In this document: one piece after another, positions 1 through 9,380 of the stretch
How positions within the stretch are numbered: the stretch's first letter is position 1
Layout of the letters: every line of letters begins with the position of its first letter
Source of the DNA: Propionivibrio limicola
GTDB taxonomy: Bacteria; Pseudomonadota; Gammaproteobacteria; Burkholderiales; Rhodocyclaceae
Assembly (NCBI RefSeq): GCF_009469695.1
Contig: NZ_SSSR01000022.1
Coordinates: 1-50,998, forward strand
Length of the DNA: 50,998 nucleotides
Reading direction: 5' to 3'
The notes under the pieces: generated by a model
Database searches by the model: none
What the model saw: the letters and a program-made list of their open reading frames with translations, nothing else
Told to the model about the DNA's origin: nothing
Translations under genes and position numbers: made by a program

Positions 1-139
1 CGAAAAGACCTCCGTCAGCGAGACTCGTTGATTTGCCGTAGCCGCTTTCTCCGTCTCCATACGCCACCCAAAAAGACAGAAAACTACACAAATCAACGCC
101 CTGTGAACAGCCCCTTTGTAACTGATTGATTGTGAACGG
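1..139. other. left edge, no gene recognised
   Basis: No convincing coding region is seen. The stretch lies beyond the 3' end of the minus-strand IS66-type tnpA remnant and before the window edge. It probably belongs to neighbouring mobile-element debris, but no terminal repeat could be assigned. Confidence 0.3.
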
Positions 140-481
140 CTATTTTGGCATGTTCACGACGGTGGCATTTCGGGTTTGGTGCGATTGCCCTGGACCAACC
201 ACGCGGACGGGAACAAAGGCCGCTGGCAGGGAGGTGGCGGCCGCCGCCGGTGAGGACGGATTGTCGGCGGCGCCAACCTTCGTTACGCCGGCGCCCGCCT
301 CGGCGGCCGCTTTGATCCAGCGCCTGACCAGGTTGGCGTTGAGTTGATTCCGCTGCGCAATCGCGGCCACTGAAATGCCGGGCACCTGACAGGCGGTGAC
401 GACCTGCGATTTGAATTCGGGGCTGTGATAACGGCGACGGCGCCGTGGGGCTTGTGTCGTTGGGAGCATAGTATCCACCAA
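140..481 (-). CDS. IS66-family accessory protein TnpA-like, remnant
   Basis: A 113-residue basic protein with an Arg-rich start (PRRRRRYHSPEFKSQVV) and a helix-turn-helix stretch (SVAAIAQRNQLNANLVRRW), as in the small TnpA proteins of IS66-type elements. Established knowledge: TnpA accompanies TnpB and the large TnpC transposase. Neither partner is visible here; after residue 113 the sequence runs into unrelated DNA, so the element looks truncated. The first codons lie in one arm of a 17-bp inverted repeat shared with the IS110 side. The family is fairly clear; function is probably lost. Confidence 0.6.
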   Translation of the reverse strand: MVDTMLPTTQAPRRRRRYHSPEFKSQVVTACQVPGISVAAIAQRNQLNANLVRRWIKAAAEAGAGVTKVGAADNPSSPAAAATSLPAAFVPVRVVGPGQSHQTRNATVVNMPK

Positions 482-504
482 AAATTAGTGGACACTATGC
501 TCCC
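462..504. repeat. 17-bp imperfect inverted repeat at junction of two IS remnants
   Basis: The arms at 462-478 and 488-504 (GTGGACACTATGCTCCC on the right) match with one mismatch around a 9-bp loop. The left arm overlaps the start of the IS66-type tnpA; the right arm lies just before the IS110 transposase. It may be the palindromic target or terminus used by one of the two elements. Confidence 0.6.
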
Positions 505-512
505 AAGCTTTC

Positions 513-1662
513 TTGCTGCGTTCAATGTGGTCGGGTTGGACGCTTACGGCGCAGATCACGGCCTGCGCGATTATCGAAGAGGCCGACGGAACGACTCGAA
601 TCGAGCAGCGGCAATTTGGTGCCTTCAAGAAGGACCGACGGGCACTGGCCGAGTGGGCAGCGGCCCTGCGGCCGGACGAAGTCGTAATGGAAAGCACCGG
701 CATTTACTGGAAGAGTCCGTACGTCGCGCTGGAGACGGTCGGCATTCGTGCTCAGGTGGTCAATGCTCGGCACGTCAAGAACGTCCCCGGGCGCAAGACC
801 GATGTCGGCGACGCGCAATGGCTGGCAACGTTGGCGCGCGCCGGTCTGTTGCGAGGCTCGTTCATTCCGCCGGCAAAACTGCGTGAGTTGCGCCTGATCT
901 CGCGCCAGCGGCAGAAGTTGGTCGGGCAATTGGCCTCCGAGAAGAACCGCCTGCACAAGGTGCTCACCGACGGCGGCGTTCGCCTGGGCGTGGTGGTCAG
1001 CGATTTGCACGGGCAATCGGCGCGAGCCATGGTCAAGGCAATCATCCTCGGTCAAGCGCCGCAGGAGGTGCTGAAGTTCGCCAGTCGCGAGGAGTTGTTC
1101 GACGCCTTGCAGGGCGATCTGACCGACAGCCATCGCTTCGTGCTCGACGAATTGATGCGACACGTCGAGGAGATCGAGGCGCGCATCGCACGATTCGATG
1201 CCCGACTTCTCGCCGAACTCAAGGATCAGCACAACGCTCTCGCCCTGCTGCAAACCCTGCCCGGCGTCGACCTTATCGGCGCGGCCATGCTGCTGGTTGA
1301 GATCGGGGGCGATATGACGGCCTTCGGCAGTGCTGACCGCCTGGCCTCCTGGGTCGGCATCTGTCCGGGTTCGCAAAGGCAATCTCTACGTCCGCCGACT
1401 CCTTTGCGAATTCGCTCATGCGGCCAGCCGAACAAAGTCCGTCTTCAAGTCGAAGTTCCAATCGTTGATCGTCCGTCGCGGCGATAGGCGTTCCATCGTC
1501 GCCTTGGCTCACAAAATTCTGCGCACGATCTTCTTCATGCTCAAACGCAACGAACCCTACAGGGATTCCAACACCGATTACGAAGCCATCTCCGTTCAAC
1601 GCAACGCCCCTCGCTGGATCAAGGCCCTCACTCGCTTCGGCTTTATCCCCGCCGCCGCCTGA
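513..1662 (+). pseudogene. IS110-family transposase, degenerate
   Basis: The sequence encodes a DEDD-type IS110 transposase: VMESTGIYW carries the catalytic Glu, KTDVGDAQWL the two later Asp residues, and the C-terminal transposase domain starts at LQTLPGVDLIGAAML. It is broken at least twice. At the N terminus the expected VVGLD segment with the first catalytic Asp is in another frame (about 525-545) from the rest. Near 1368-1380 the reading frame changes after ICPG and rejoins in a second frame at RKGNLYVRRLLCEFAHA, apparently with some codons missing, running to 1662 and ending RFGFIPAAA. It is not expected to make active transposase. It lies just upstream of the hox operon. Confidence 0.85.
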
Positions 1663-1889
1663 TTCGCCGCATCGTCATTTCGATGACCGTCTCCGGTCAG
1701 GCCTTTGCTCGCCTCGAATTCCGGTTCTTTCACGTTAAAGTTCGCCACTCTGAATCGCTCACAAGCGTTCGGGCAATGCCCTCTCACTAACACTCGTCAC
1801 TTACACATAGCGCGCTCATGTGGCGTGGTGTATGTTGTGATGGATGGGGTTTTTTGCGCCAAGCGAGATGTTGCCGGGAGGTGGTGTTC

Positions 1890-3689
1890 ATGGATGATTT
1901 CAAGCACTGTGCCTATCTAGATCCGATTCTGACGCGCTTTGAAAATCGTTCAGACTATCTTGTTCAGATTCTCCGGGAAGCGCAGGACTGTTTCGGGTAT
2001 TTGCATCAGGACGCCATCGACTATCTTGCTACGAAACTGAACTTGCCGCGTGCCCGCGTCGAGGGGGCCGCGAGCTTTTATTCCTTCTTGCATCTGCAGC
2101 CGCCTGGAAGATACCGGGTACTTTTTTCCGACAACATTACTGATCGTATGCTCGGCAATCAGGCGCTGATGGAGCGATTTTGCCGCAATTTGTGGGTTGA
2201 GCCGGGAAAGCCGGCGGAAGATGGGCTGGTGAGCGTTGATTTCACGTCCTGTACCGGAATGTGCGACCAGGGGCCGGCTCTCTTGGTGAATGGCCATGTG
2301 CTGACGCGGATGTCTGTTGAGCGTGTCGACCGCATCAGCGAGTTGATACGGGGTAAGGTCGCGCTCACCGACTGGCCGCACGAATATTTCGTTGTTGCTG
2401 ACAACATTCGCCGGCGAGATGTTCTCCTGGGGGGCGACTGGCAAGCCGGTGAGCCGATTCGCGCGGCGCTGGCGCGGGGCGCTGACGGCGTGCTGGCGGA
2501 AATGAAATTGTCCAACCTGCGTGGCCGCGGTGGTGCCGGATTCACTACGGCGGTTAAATGGGAATCGGCACGTCTGGCGCCGTGTCAGGGCGAGCGCGCG
2601 GAGCGCTACATTGTATGCAATGCCGACGAGGGCGAGCCGGGTACCTTCAAGGATCGCGTGCTATTGAACAGCTATGCGGATCTTTTATTCGATGGTATGA
2701 CGGTGGCGGGGTTTGCCGTCGGTGCGACGAAAGGCCTTGTCTATTTACGCGGGGAATATCGTTATCTGTTACCGAAATTGCTCGCCAACCTTGAGCGGCG
2801 CCGAATTGACGGATTGCTTGGGACGACCGTTTGCGGCCAGGTCGGCTTCGATTTCGATATCGAAATCCATCTCGGCGCCGGCGCGTACGTCTGTGGAGAA
2901 GAAACGGCGCTGATCGAATCATTGGAGGGCAAGCGCGGCGTGCCGCGGGTGCGGCCGCCATTCCCGGTGACGCGCGGCTATCTGGGCCAACCGACGGTGG
3001 TCAATAACGTCGAGACGCTGTGCAAAGCGGCAACGATCGCCCTCAATGGCGGGGCGTGGTTCGCGGGGTTGGGCACCAAGCAATCGACCGGGACAAAACT
3101 GATTTCGGTATCCGGCGATGTCGAGGTGCCGGGGATTTACGAGTACCCGTTCGGCGTGTCGGTAGATAGGGTGCTGAATGATTGCGGTGCCGGCAATGCG
3201 CAGGCCGTGCAGATTAGCGGCGCTTCCGGCGTGTGCCTGGCCGTGCATGAATTCGGGCGTCGGATCGCCTTCGAGGACGTGCCAACGGCGGGGGCTTTCA
3301 TGGTCTTTGGCGCGCATCGCGACATGTTCGAAGTAGCGCGCAATTTTTCCCACTTCTTCGCCCACGAGAGTTGCGGTTTCTGCACGCCGTGCAGGGTTGG
3401 CACGGCGCTGGTTGCCAAGCTGATGGATAAAGTTGCCAGCGGGAGTGGCTCGCAATACGACATCAACGAGATCGTCAGTCTGCAGCGCGTGATGCAGGCG
3501 GCTAGCCATTGCGGTCTCGGTCAGGCGGCGTGCAATCCGGTCATGGATACGCTGCAGAAGTTTCGTCCTGCTTACGAACGGCATTTGCGGGCGCTGGATT
3601 TCGAACCATCTTTCGATCTGGACGAATCGTTGGCGACGTCCCGGCAGTTGACGGGCCGGGACGATTCGGGGGCCCATTTCGGGCAGTAA
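1890..3689 (+). CDS. hoxF: NAD-reducing hydrogenase diaphorase subunit HoxF
   Basis: Large diaphorase subunit (599 aa) of the cytoplasmic bidirectional [NiFe]-hydrogenase; it binds FMN and exchanges electrons with NAD+/NADH. Residues 1-160 are a NuoE-like domain and the rest is NuoF-like, with the FMN/NAD motifs GRGGAGF (about 211) and NADEGEPGTFKDR, and the [4Fe-4S] motif CGFCTPC (about 495) plus a later Cys. The NuoE part keeps only SCTGMC near 120; the first Cys pair is absent, so its [2Fe-2S] cluster is doubtful. The ATG at 1890 is chosen because GGGAGGTG lies just upstream; an in-frame ATG at 1818 would add 24 unlikely residues. First gene of the hox-hyp operon. It aligns along its whole length with the Cupriavidus-type HoxF as I recall it. 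Confidence 0.95.
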   Translation: MDDFKHCAYLDPILTRFENRSDYLVQILREAQDCFGYLHQDAIDYLATKLNLPRARVEGAASFYSFLHLQPPGRYRVLFSDNITDRMLGNQALMERFCRNLWVEPGKPAEDGLVSVDFTSCTGMCDQGPALLVNGHVLTRMSVERVDRISELIRGKVALTDWPHEYFVVADNIRRRDVLLGGDWQAGEPIRAALARGADGVLAEMKLSNLRGRGGAGFTTAVKWESARLAPCQGERAERYIVCNADEGEPGTFKDRVLLNSYADLLFDGMTVAGFAVGATKGLVYLRGEYRYLLPKLLANLERRRIDGLLGTTVCGQVGFDFDIEIHLGAGAYVCGEETALIESLEGKRGVPRVRPPFPVTRGYLGQPTVVNNVETLCKAATIALNGGAWFAGLGTKQSTGTKLISVSGDVEVPGIYEYPFGVSVDRVLNDCGAGNAQAVQISGASGVCLAVHEFGRRIAFEDVPTAGAFMVFGAHRDMFEVARNFSHFFAHESCGFCTPCRVGTALVAKLMDKVASGSGSQYDINEIVSLQRVMQAASHCGLGQAACNPVMDTLQKFRPAYERHLRALDFEPSFDLDESLATSRQLTGRDDSGAHFGQ

Positions 3690-3705
3690 ATCAGGGAGTT
3701 CTGCC

Positions 3706-4434
3706 ATGACTACAGGCACCATGCTGATCGACGGCGTACCCGTCAGCTTCGAATACGGCCAGACGATCATGGAGGCGGCGATGGCCGCCAAAATTTTCAT
3801 CCCGCATCTTTGCCACCATCCCGAATTTACGCCACAGGGCAGTTGCAAGCTGTGCACGGTCAAGGCCAGTGGCCGCTACGTGTCGGCATGCACGATGAGT
3901 GCCAAGGACGGGATGGAAGTCGAGAACAACACCCCGGACCTCAACGACAAGCGGCGGACGCTGCTGCAGATGCTTTTCGTCGAGGGCAACCACTTCTGCC
4001 CGTCGTGCGAGAAGAGTGGCAATTGCATGTTGCAGGCGTTGGCCTATGAACTGGAAATGCTATCGCCGCGTTTCGAGCAGTTTTTTCCGAACCGACCGGT
4101 CGATGCCTCGCACCCGGATTTCCTGCTCGATTTCAACCGTTGCATTCTTTGCGAGCTCTGTGTGCGGGCCAGCCGCGATGTCGACGGCAAGAACGTGTTC
4201 GCGCTGGCCGGGCGTGGCATCCACAAGCACCTGATCGTCAACGCCCGCTCCGGCCAACTGGCCGATACCGATTTTTCGTTGCAGGACCGGGCCGCGCATG
4301 TCTGCCCGGTCGGCGTCATTCTGGAAAAGCGCAAGGGATTCGCCGTGCCGATCGGCCAGCGGCAATACGACGAGACGCCGATCGGCCAGCAGATGGACGA
4401 GCTGGCGGCGCGGTCGGCGAAAGCGGAGGAGTGA
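3706..4434 (+). CDS. hoxU: NAD-reducing hydrogenase diaphorase subunit HoxU
   Basis: Small diaphorase subunit (242 aa) that links HoxF to the hydrogenase dimer through Fe-S clusters. It resembles the N-terminal part of NuoG: a ferredoxin-like [2Fe-2S] domain with CKLCTV and a downstream Cys (SACTMS), then HFCPSCEKSGNC, typical of the His/Cys-ligated [4Fe-4S] region, then CILCELCVRASRD for a further [4Fe-4S] cluster, and a last Cys in HVCPVG. The length matches the family. It follows hoxF by 16 bp and precedes hoxY by 3 bp, consistent with tight co-translation. Confidence 0.95.
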   Translation: MTTGTMLIDGVPVSFEYGQTIMEAAMAAKIFIPHLCHHPEFTPQGSCKLCTVKASGRYVSACTMSAKDGMEVENNTPDLNDKRRTLLQMLFVEGNHFCPSCEKSGNCMLQALAYELEMLSPRFEQFFPNRPVDASHPDFLLDFNRCILCELCVRASRDVDGKNVFALAGRGIHKHLIVNARSGQLADTDFSLQDRAAHVCPVGVILEKRKGFAVPIGQRQYDETPIGQQMDELAARSAKAEE

Positions 4435-4437
4435 ACT

Positions 4438-5001
4438 ATGGACGCGATGGATGCGGTTGCCGTGAAACCCAAAGTGCGCGTTGCCACCACCTCGCTGGCC
4501 GGCTGCTTCGGCTGCCACATGTCGTTCCTCGATATCGACGAGCGGCTGCTCGAACTTGTCGAACTGGTCGAGTTCGACCGCTCGCCGCTCACCGACATCA
4601 AGCATTGCGGGCCGTGCGATATCGGCCTGATCGAAGGCGGCGTGTGCAACTCCGAAAACGTGCATGTGTTGCGCGAGTTCCGCAAGAACTGCAAGGTGCT
4701 GATCGCGATTGGCGCCTGCGCGATCAATGGCGGTCTGCCGGCGTTGCGGAACAGCTTTGATATCGGTCGCTGTCTGCAAGAGGTCTATCTGACCGGGCTT
4801 AACGTTGAAAACGGGCAGGTGCCGAACGATCCCGAGTTGCCGTTGCCGCTCGATCAGGTGCATCCGATTCATGAAGTCGTGCGTATCGACTATTTCATCC
4901 CCGGTTGCCCGCCGTCGGGCGACGCGATCTGGAAATTCCTGACCGATCTGCTGGCCGGACGCACGCCGCGGCTGGGGCATCCCTTGCTGCGTTTTGACTG
5001 A
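4438..5001 (+). CDS. hoxY: NAD-reducing hydrogenase small subunit HoxY
   Basis: Small hydrogenase subunit (187 aa) carrying the [4Fe-4S] cluster next to the active site. The Cys motifs are in the expected places: LAGCFGCHMSFLD near the N terminus, GACAINGG in the middle and PGCPPSGDAIW near the C terminus. There is no Tat signal, as expected for the soluble cytoplasmic group 3d enzyme. It starts 3 bp after hoxU and ends 12 bp before hoxH. Confidence 0.95.
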   Translation: MDAMDAVAVKPKVRVATTSLAGCFGCHMSFLDIDERLLELVELVEFDRSPLTDIKHCGPCDIGLIEGGVCNSENVHVLREFRKNCKVLIAIGACAINGGLPALRNSFDIGRCLQEVYLTGLNVENGQVPNDPELPLPLDQVHPIHEVVRIDYFIPGCPPSGDAIWKFLTDLLAGRTPRLGHPLLRFD

Positions 5002-5013
5002 GGCGATTGAATC

Positions 5014-6510
5014 ATGAGCTTCGAACTGGAAACCGCCCGTGCCGATGCCGGCAACCTGCGCCGCGTGGCCATCGATCCCGTCTCGCGCGTCGAGGGGCAC
5101 GGCAAGGTGACGCTGCTGATCGACGACAACGACGAGATTCAGCAGGTGCGCCTGCATATCGTCGAATTCCGCGGCTTCGAAAAATTCATTCAAGGGCGGC
5201 CGTATTGGGAAGTGCCGGTCATGGTGCAGCGCCTGTGCGGCATCTGTCCGGTGTCGCACCATCTGGCCGCGTCGAAGGCGTTCGACCACGTCGTCGGCGC
5301 GCCGGTGCTGACGCCGACAGCCGCGGTCGTGCGCCGTTTGATGCATTACGGCCAGATGCTGCAGTCGCACGCGTTGCACTTTTTTCACCTCTCGTCGCCT
5401 GACCTGTTGTTCGGCTTCGCGAGCGATGTCGGCCGGCGGAATATCGTCGGCGTGGCAGCCGCCTATCCGGAAATCGCCAAGCAGGGCGTGCTGCTCCGCA
5501 AGTACGGGCAGGAAGTGATTCGCCATACCGCCGGCAAGCGCATTCACGGCACCGGGGCCATTCCGGGCGGCGTGAATCGGTCGCTGACGGTTGATGAGCG
5601 CGATGAACTGTTGGCCGGTATCGACCAGATGATCGCCTGGAGTCGCGAGGCGGTGGTCATGGTCAAGCGCCTGCATGCCACCGATCCGGTGCTCTACGAC
5701 GATTTCGGCACCTTCCGCTCCAACCTCCTGTCGATTGTCCGCGATGACGGAGCGCTCGATTTTTACGATGGCGTCCTGCGTGCGCGCGATGCGGATGGCG
5801 GCATTCTTCTCGATGGCGTCGAGGCAAAGGACTACCACCAGTGGATCGGCGAGGAAGTGAAACCGTGGAGTTACATGAAATTCCCGTTCCTCAAACACTT
5901 GGGAACGGAAGCCGGCTGGTACAAGGTCGGGCCGCTGGCGCGCGTCCAGAACTGCGACTTCATCCCCTCACCGCTGGCCGAGGCTGAGCGACGCGAATTC
6001 ATCGATTACGGCAAAGGACAATTGATCCACGCACCGTTGGCCTACCACTGGGCGCGCATGATCGAGATGCTGTACGCCGCCGAAACGATCAAGACGCTGT
6101 TGCAAACCGATGATCTGCTGGGCGGCGATCTGGTGCGCGAAGGGGCGCATCAGCCGGAGGGGGTCGGCATCATCGAAGCGCCGCGCGGCACGCTGATCCA
6201 TCACTACGCTGTGGGCGACGATGATCTGGTGACCATGTGTAATCTGATCGTGTCGACGACGCACAACAATCAGCCGATGAACGAGGCGGTGCGGCGCGTT
6301 GCCAGGCAATATCTGAACGGACGCAAATTGACGGAAGGGCTGCTCAATCACATTGAGGTGGCAATTCGCGCCTTCGATCCGTGTCTGTCCTGTGCGACGC
6401 ATGCGCTCGGCAAGATGCCGCTGCAAGTGGTTTTGCAGGACAGGGCGGGAAGCGAACTCGACAGGCTGGAAAAAACCGGCGCTGGCGAAATCTCGGGCCG
6501 AAGAGAATGA
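5014..6510 (+). CDS. hoxH: NAD-reducing hydrogenase large subunit HoxH
   Basis: Catalytic [NiFe] subunit (498 aa). The N-terminal nickel motif RLCGICPVSHH holds C75 and C78; the C-terminal motif DPCLSCATH holds C457, C460 and H463. The 35 residues after H463 are the extension normally removed by the dedicated protease after metal insertion. That protease, HoxW, is encoded next and overlaps the hoxH stop codon as ATGA. Together with HoxY it oxidises H2 or reduces protons; the HoxFU partner handles NAD. Confidence 0.97.
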   Translation: MSFELETARADAGNLRRVAIDPVSRVEGHGKVTLLIDDNDEIQQVRLHIVEFRGFEKFIQGRPYWEVPVMVQRLCGICPVSHHLAASKAFDHVVGAPVLTPTAAVVRRLMHYGQMLQSHALHFFHLSSPDLLFGFASDVGRRNIVGVAAAYPEIAKQGVLLRKYGQEVIRHTAGKRIHGTGAIPGGVNRSLTVDERDELLAGIDQMIAWSREAVVMVKRLHATDPVLYDDFGTFRSNLLSIVRDDGALDFYDGVLRARDADGGILLDGVEAKDYHQWIGEEVKPWSYMKFPFLKHLGTEAGWYKVGPLARVQNCDFIPSPLAEAERREFIDYGKGQLIHAPLAYHWARMIEMLYAAETIKTLLQTDDLLGGDLVREGAHQPEGVGIIEAPRGTLIHHYAVGDDDLVTMCNLIVSTTHNNQPMNEAVRRVARQYLNGRKLTEGLLNHIEVAIRAFDPCLSCATHALGKMPLQVVLQDRAGSELDRLEKTGAGEISGRRE

Positions 6511-7004
6511 AGCCGATTCTGCTCTTTGCCATCGGCAATGAAAGCCGTGGCGACGACGCGCTCGGGCCGAGGCTGGCGCGAGAGATAGAGACTTGGCTGG
6601 AGAAATCGCAGGGGGATGCACCGGTCGAAGTCATCGAAGAATTCCAGCTGCAGATCGAGAATACATTGGATATGCTCGGGCGCGATCTGGTGCTGTTCGT
6701 CGATGCCGGTCAGGGGCGGGCGGCGCCTTTCTCCTTTTACGAAGCCCGTCCGGCGCCGTGCGATGCTCACACTTCGCACGCATTGACGCCGGAAGCGCTG
6801 CTTGGCGTATTCGACAAAGTGCATGCAATAGCGCCGCCAGCGGCGTTTGTGCTCTGCGTGGCCGGGGTTGGCTTTGGCTTGGGTGAGCCGCTTTCCGGTG
6901 CGGCTGCAAGCAATCTAGAACGGGCTACCGGCTTCTGCCGGCAACTGTTCGAGCAGCCGACGCCGGGCGAATGGCGGCGCTATACGGAGATCGATCATGC
7001 ATGA
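6507..7004 (+). CDS. hoxW: hydrogenase maturation protease HoxW
   Basis: A 165-aa HycI/HupD-family endopeptidase that trims the HoxH C terminus. It begins MKPILLFAIGNESRGDDALG, the family's glycine-rich opening with the acidic nickel-sensing residue; the second acidic site is in LFVDAGQ and the His is in TSHALTP. The ATG at 6507 overlaps the hoxH stop (ATGA), which favours this start over an upstream in-frame ATG at 6381 inside hoxH. Its end overlaps hypA by 8 bp. Confidence 0.93.
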   Translation: MKPILLFAIGNESRGDDALGPRLAREIETWLEKSQGDAPVEVIEEFQLQIENTLDMLGRDLVLFVDAGQGRAAPFSFYEARPAPCDAHTSHALTPEALLGVFDKVHAIAPPAAFVLCVAGVGFGLGEPLSGAAASNLERATGFCRQLFEQPTPGEWRRYTEIDHA

Positions 7005-7338
7005 AATGTCGCTGGCCGAAGGCGTGCTGCAGATCATCGAGGAAACGGCCGAGGTGGAGGGTTTTCAGGCGGTTCGCAAAGTGACGCTTGAAATCGGACA
7101 ATTGGCCGCCGTTGAGCCCGAGGCGATGCGCTTCTGCTTTGATGCGGCGATGCGCGGCAGCCTCGCCGAAGGCGCGGAACTCGAAATCGTCGAGGTGCCG
7201 GGCAGTGGCTGGTGCGTCGAATGCGCGACGACGGTGCCGATGCCCGAAATCATCGCCGCCTGCCCGTATTGCGGCAACTGCCAGTTACAGGCGACCGGCG
7301 GCATGGAAATGAAAGTGACCTCGCTGGAAGTGGAGTAG
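6997..7338 (+). CDS. hypA: hydrogenase nickel incorporation protein HypA
   Basis: A 113-aa nickel chaperone acting with HypB to load Ni into HoxH. The N-terminal MHEMSLAE contains the conserved His2 nickel ligand; the zinc-binding pairs are CVEC and CPYC. Length and motif spacing are normal. The start overlaps the end of hoxW. Confidence 0.95.
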   Translation: MHEMSLAEGVLQIIEETAEVEGFQAVRKVTLEIGQLAAVEPEAMRFCFDAAMRGSLAEGAELEIVEVPGSGWCVECATTVPMPEIIAACPYCGNCQLQATGGMEMKVTSLEVE

Positions 7339-7368
7339 GGAAAACAGCGAAAAACAGGAGAAATCGTC

Positions 7369-8283
7369 ATGTGCACGACGTGTGGCTGCCAGAGCGGCGA
7401 GATTCATAACGATAACGACGAGCATGAACACGTCGGGCCGGATGGCCTCGTTTACCGGCACACGCACCATTCTCCCCATGGCCATGCGCGCGATCATGAA
7501 CAGCACCGCAAGCATGCGCATGAATCGACCCGGCTGGTGCAGATCGAGCGCGACATTCTGGCCAAGAACAACGCCTTCGCCGCCGCCAACCGCCAGCGCT
7601 TCGAGCAGGACGGCGTGCTGGCGCTGAACCTCGTTTCCAGCCCCGGCTCGGGTAAGACCGCGCTGCTGGTGCGGACCATCGCTGCGTTGCACGATAAAAC
7701 GCCGCTGGCCGTCATCGAAGGCGACCAGCAGACCAGCCTCGACGCCGAGCGCATCCGCAGTGCGGGAGCGCAGGCTGTGCAGATCAATACTGGCAAAAGC
7801 TGTCACCTTGATGCGCAGCGCGTGCAGGAGGCCTTGGGCGAACTGAACCCCTTGCCGGAATCCATCATGTTCATCGAGAACGTTGGTAACCTCGTCTGTC
7901 CGGCGGCGTTCGATCTCGGCGAAGCGGCGAAAGTCGTCATCCTCTCGGTCACCGAAGGCGAGGACAAGCCGCTCAAGTACCCCGACATGTTTCGCGCCGC
8001 GCGCCTGATGCTGCTCAACAAGTGCGACCTGCTGCCGCACCTGCAATTCGACGTACAGCAGGTGCTCGGTAACGCGCGCCGCGTCAATCCGGCCATCGAG
8101 GTGCTGCAAATCTCGGCGACGACTGGCGAGGGAATGGCGGCCTGGCTGGACTGGCTCAGGCGGGAACTCACCGCCGTACTGGCGAAGCGCAACGAGAGCA
8201 TCGCCGCACTCAAGCGCCGTGTGGCGGAACTGGAAGCGCAATTGGAAACGCAACTTCGGGCGCAGCAGACGGCTGCCGAATGA
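7369..8283 (+). CDS. hypB: hydrogenase nickel incorporation GTPase HypB
   Basis: A 304-aa GTPase driving nickel delivery. The N terminus MCTTCGC is the CxxCGC high-affinity nickel motif, followed by a His-rich stretch (about residues 14-50, with [13 protein letters not shown]) suited to nickel storage. The SIMIBI GTPase part has the P-loop [11 protein letters not shown], a later [10 protein letters not shown] and NKCDLL (NKxD type). After the GTPase core the chain ends in a charged heptad-like tail (about 275-300) that may form a short coiled coil. An AGGAG ribosome-binding site precedes the ATG. It overlaps hypF by 4 bp. Confidence 0.95.
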   Translation: MCTTCGCQSGEIHNDNDEHEHVGPDGLVYRHTHHSPHGHARDHEQHRKHAHESTRLVQIERDILAKNNAFAAANRQRFEQDGVLALNLVSSPGSGKTALLVRTIAALHDKTPLAVIEGDQQTSLDAERIRSAGAQAVQINTGKSCHLDAQRVQEALGELNPLPESIMFIENVGNLVCPAAFDLGEAAKVVILSVTEGEDKPLKYPDMFRAARLMLLNKCDLLPHLQFDVQQVLGNARRVNPAIEVLQISATTGEGMAAWLDWLRRELTAVLAKRNESIAALKRRVAELEAQLETQLRAQQTAAE

Positions 8284-9377
8284 GCGTTACCGTCATCGAT
8301 TTGCCGATTGCCGCACCCGGCGTTCTCGCGCTCGGCGCCTGGCTGAAGAGTTCGGTCTGCGCCGTGCGCGGCAACACGGCGTTCGTTTCCGAAACGATCG
8401 GCGATCTGGTCGATGCCGGGGCGTGCGAGGCGCTGGAGCGGACGGTCGGCCAACTCTGTGCCGAGCAGCGCATCGAACCGGCCATCGTCGCGCACGACCT
8501 GCATCCCGATTTTTTCAGTACCCGGCTGGCCTTGCAGATTGCCGAGCGATGCGGCATGCCGGCGCTCGGCGTGCAGCATCACCACGCCCACATCGCCGCG
8601 GTGTGCGCCGAACATGGCGTGAGCGGTCCGGTGCTCGGGCTGGCGATGGACGGTGTCGGCCTCGGCAGCGATGGTCAGGCGTGGGGCGGCGAACTGCTGC
8701 GCCTCGACGGTGCGTGCTTCCAACGTCTCGGCCATTTGCAGCCGCTGCGTCTGCCCGGTGGCGACCGGGCGGCGCGTGAGACGTGGCGGATGGCGGCCTC
8801 GGCGCTGGCCAGTCTCGATCGACCGCACGAAATCGCGGCGCGTTTTGCCGATCAGCCGGCCGCGCCGACGGTCGCGGCGATGCTCGAACGCGATTTCAAC
8901 TGCCCGCCGACGACCAGCCTCGGGCGCCTGTTCGACGCCGCCGCCGGTCTGCTCGGCCTCTGCCCCGTGCAGTCGTTCGAGGGCGAAGCGGCGATGGCCT
9001 TGCAGGCGCTGGCCGAACGGCACGGCAAGGTCGTGGCGTTGGCCGACGGTTACGCGTTGGGCGAGACGCTGGATTTTCGCCCGCTGCTGGCGGTGCTGGC
9101 CGGAGATGTCGATATCGGCTATGGTGCCGCGCTGTTCCACGCCACGCTGGCCGCCGGTTTGGCCGACTGGGTGGCCGAGGCGGCTGAACGGCAGGGGATT
9201 CGCCGGGTGGCCTGCGGCGGCGGTTGTTTCCTTAACCGTTTGCTGGTGCAGCGGTTGTTCGGCTTGCTACGCGAGCGCGGGATCGAGATGCAGACCGCCC
9301 GCCGCCTGTCGCCGGGGGATAGCGCCTTGTCGCTCGGGCAAGCCTGGGTGGCCGTCCAACATTTGCAGGAGAGATGA
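8280..9377 (+). CDS. hypF: short HypF-like carbamoyltransferase (Kae1-like domain only)
   Basis: A 365-aa protein matching only the C-terminal Kae1-like half of HypF. The metal-binding HHHAH is at 100-104, followed by [20 protein letters not shown] and a late [11 protein letters not shown]. Usual HypF proteins are about 750 aa and also carry acylphosphatase, zinc-finger and YrdC domains; none of these is present. Established knowledge: a shortened HypF1 exists in Cupriavidus necator and supports maturation, so this gene is plausibly functional in making the CN ligands of the active-site iron with HypE. ATGA overlap with hypB; hypC follows after 3 bp. Confidence 0.88.
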   Translation: MSVTVIDLPIAAPGVLALGAWLKSSVCAVRGNTAFVSETIGDLVDAGACEALERTVGQLCAEQRIEPAIVAHDLHPDFFSTRLALQIAERCGMPALGVQHHHAHIAAVCAEHGVSGPVLGLAMDGVGLGSDGQAWGGELLRLDGACFQRLGHLQPLRLPGGDRAARETWRMAASALASLDRPHEIAARFADQPAAPTVAAMLERDFNCPPTTSLGRLFDAAAGLLGLCPVQSFEGEAAMALQALAERHGKVVALADGYALGETLDFRPLLAVLAGDVDIGYGAALFHATLAAGLADWVAEAAERQGIRRVACGGGCFLNRLLVQRLFGLLRERGIEMQTARRLSPGDSALSLGQAWVAVQHLQER

Positions 9378-9380
9378 ATC

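Noticed and set aside
1800-1889. Possible sigma-54 promoter upstream of hoxF
   Set aside because: The best GG/GC pairs do not have the required 10-bp spacing, so no -24/-12 promoter is claimed.
4060-5898. Long minus-strand open frame (over 600 codons) opposite hoxY and hoxH
   Set aside because: It lies antisense to two strongly supported hydrogenase subunits; GC-rich codon bias makes long antisense frames. Its product has no recognisable domains.
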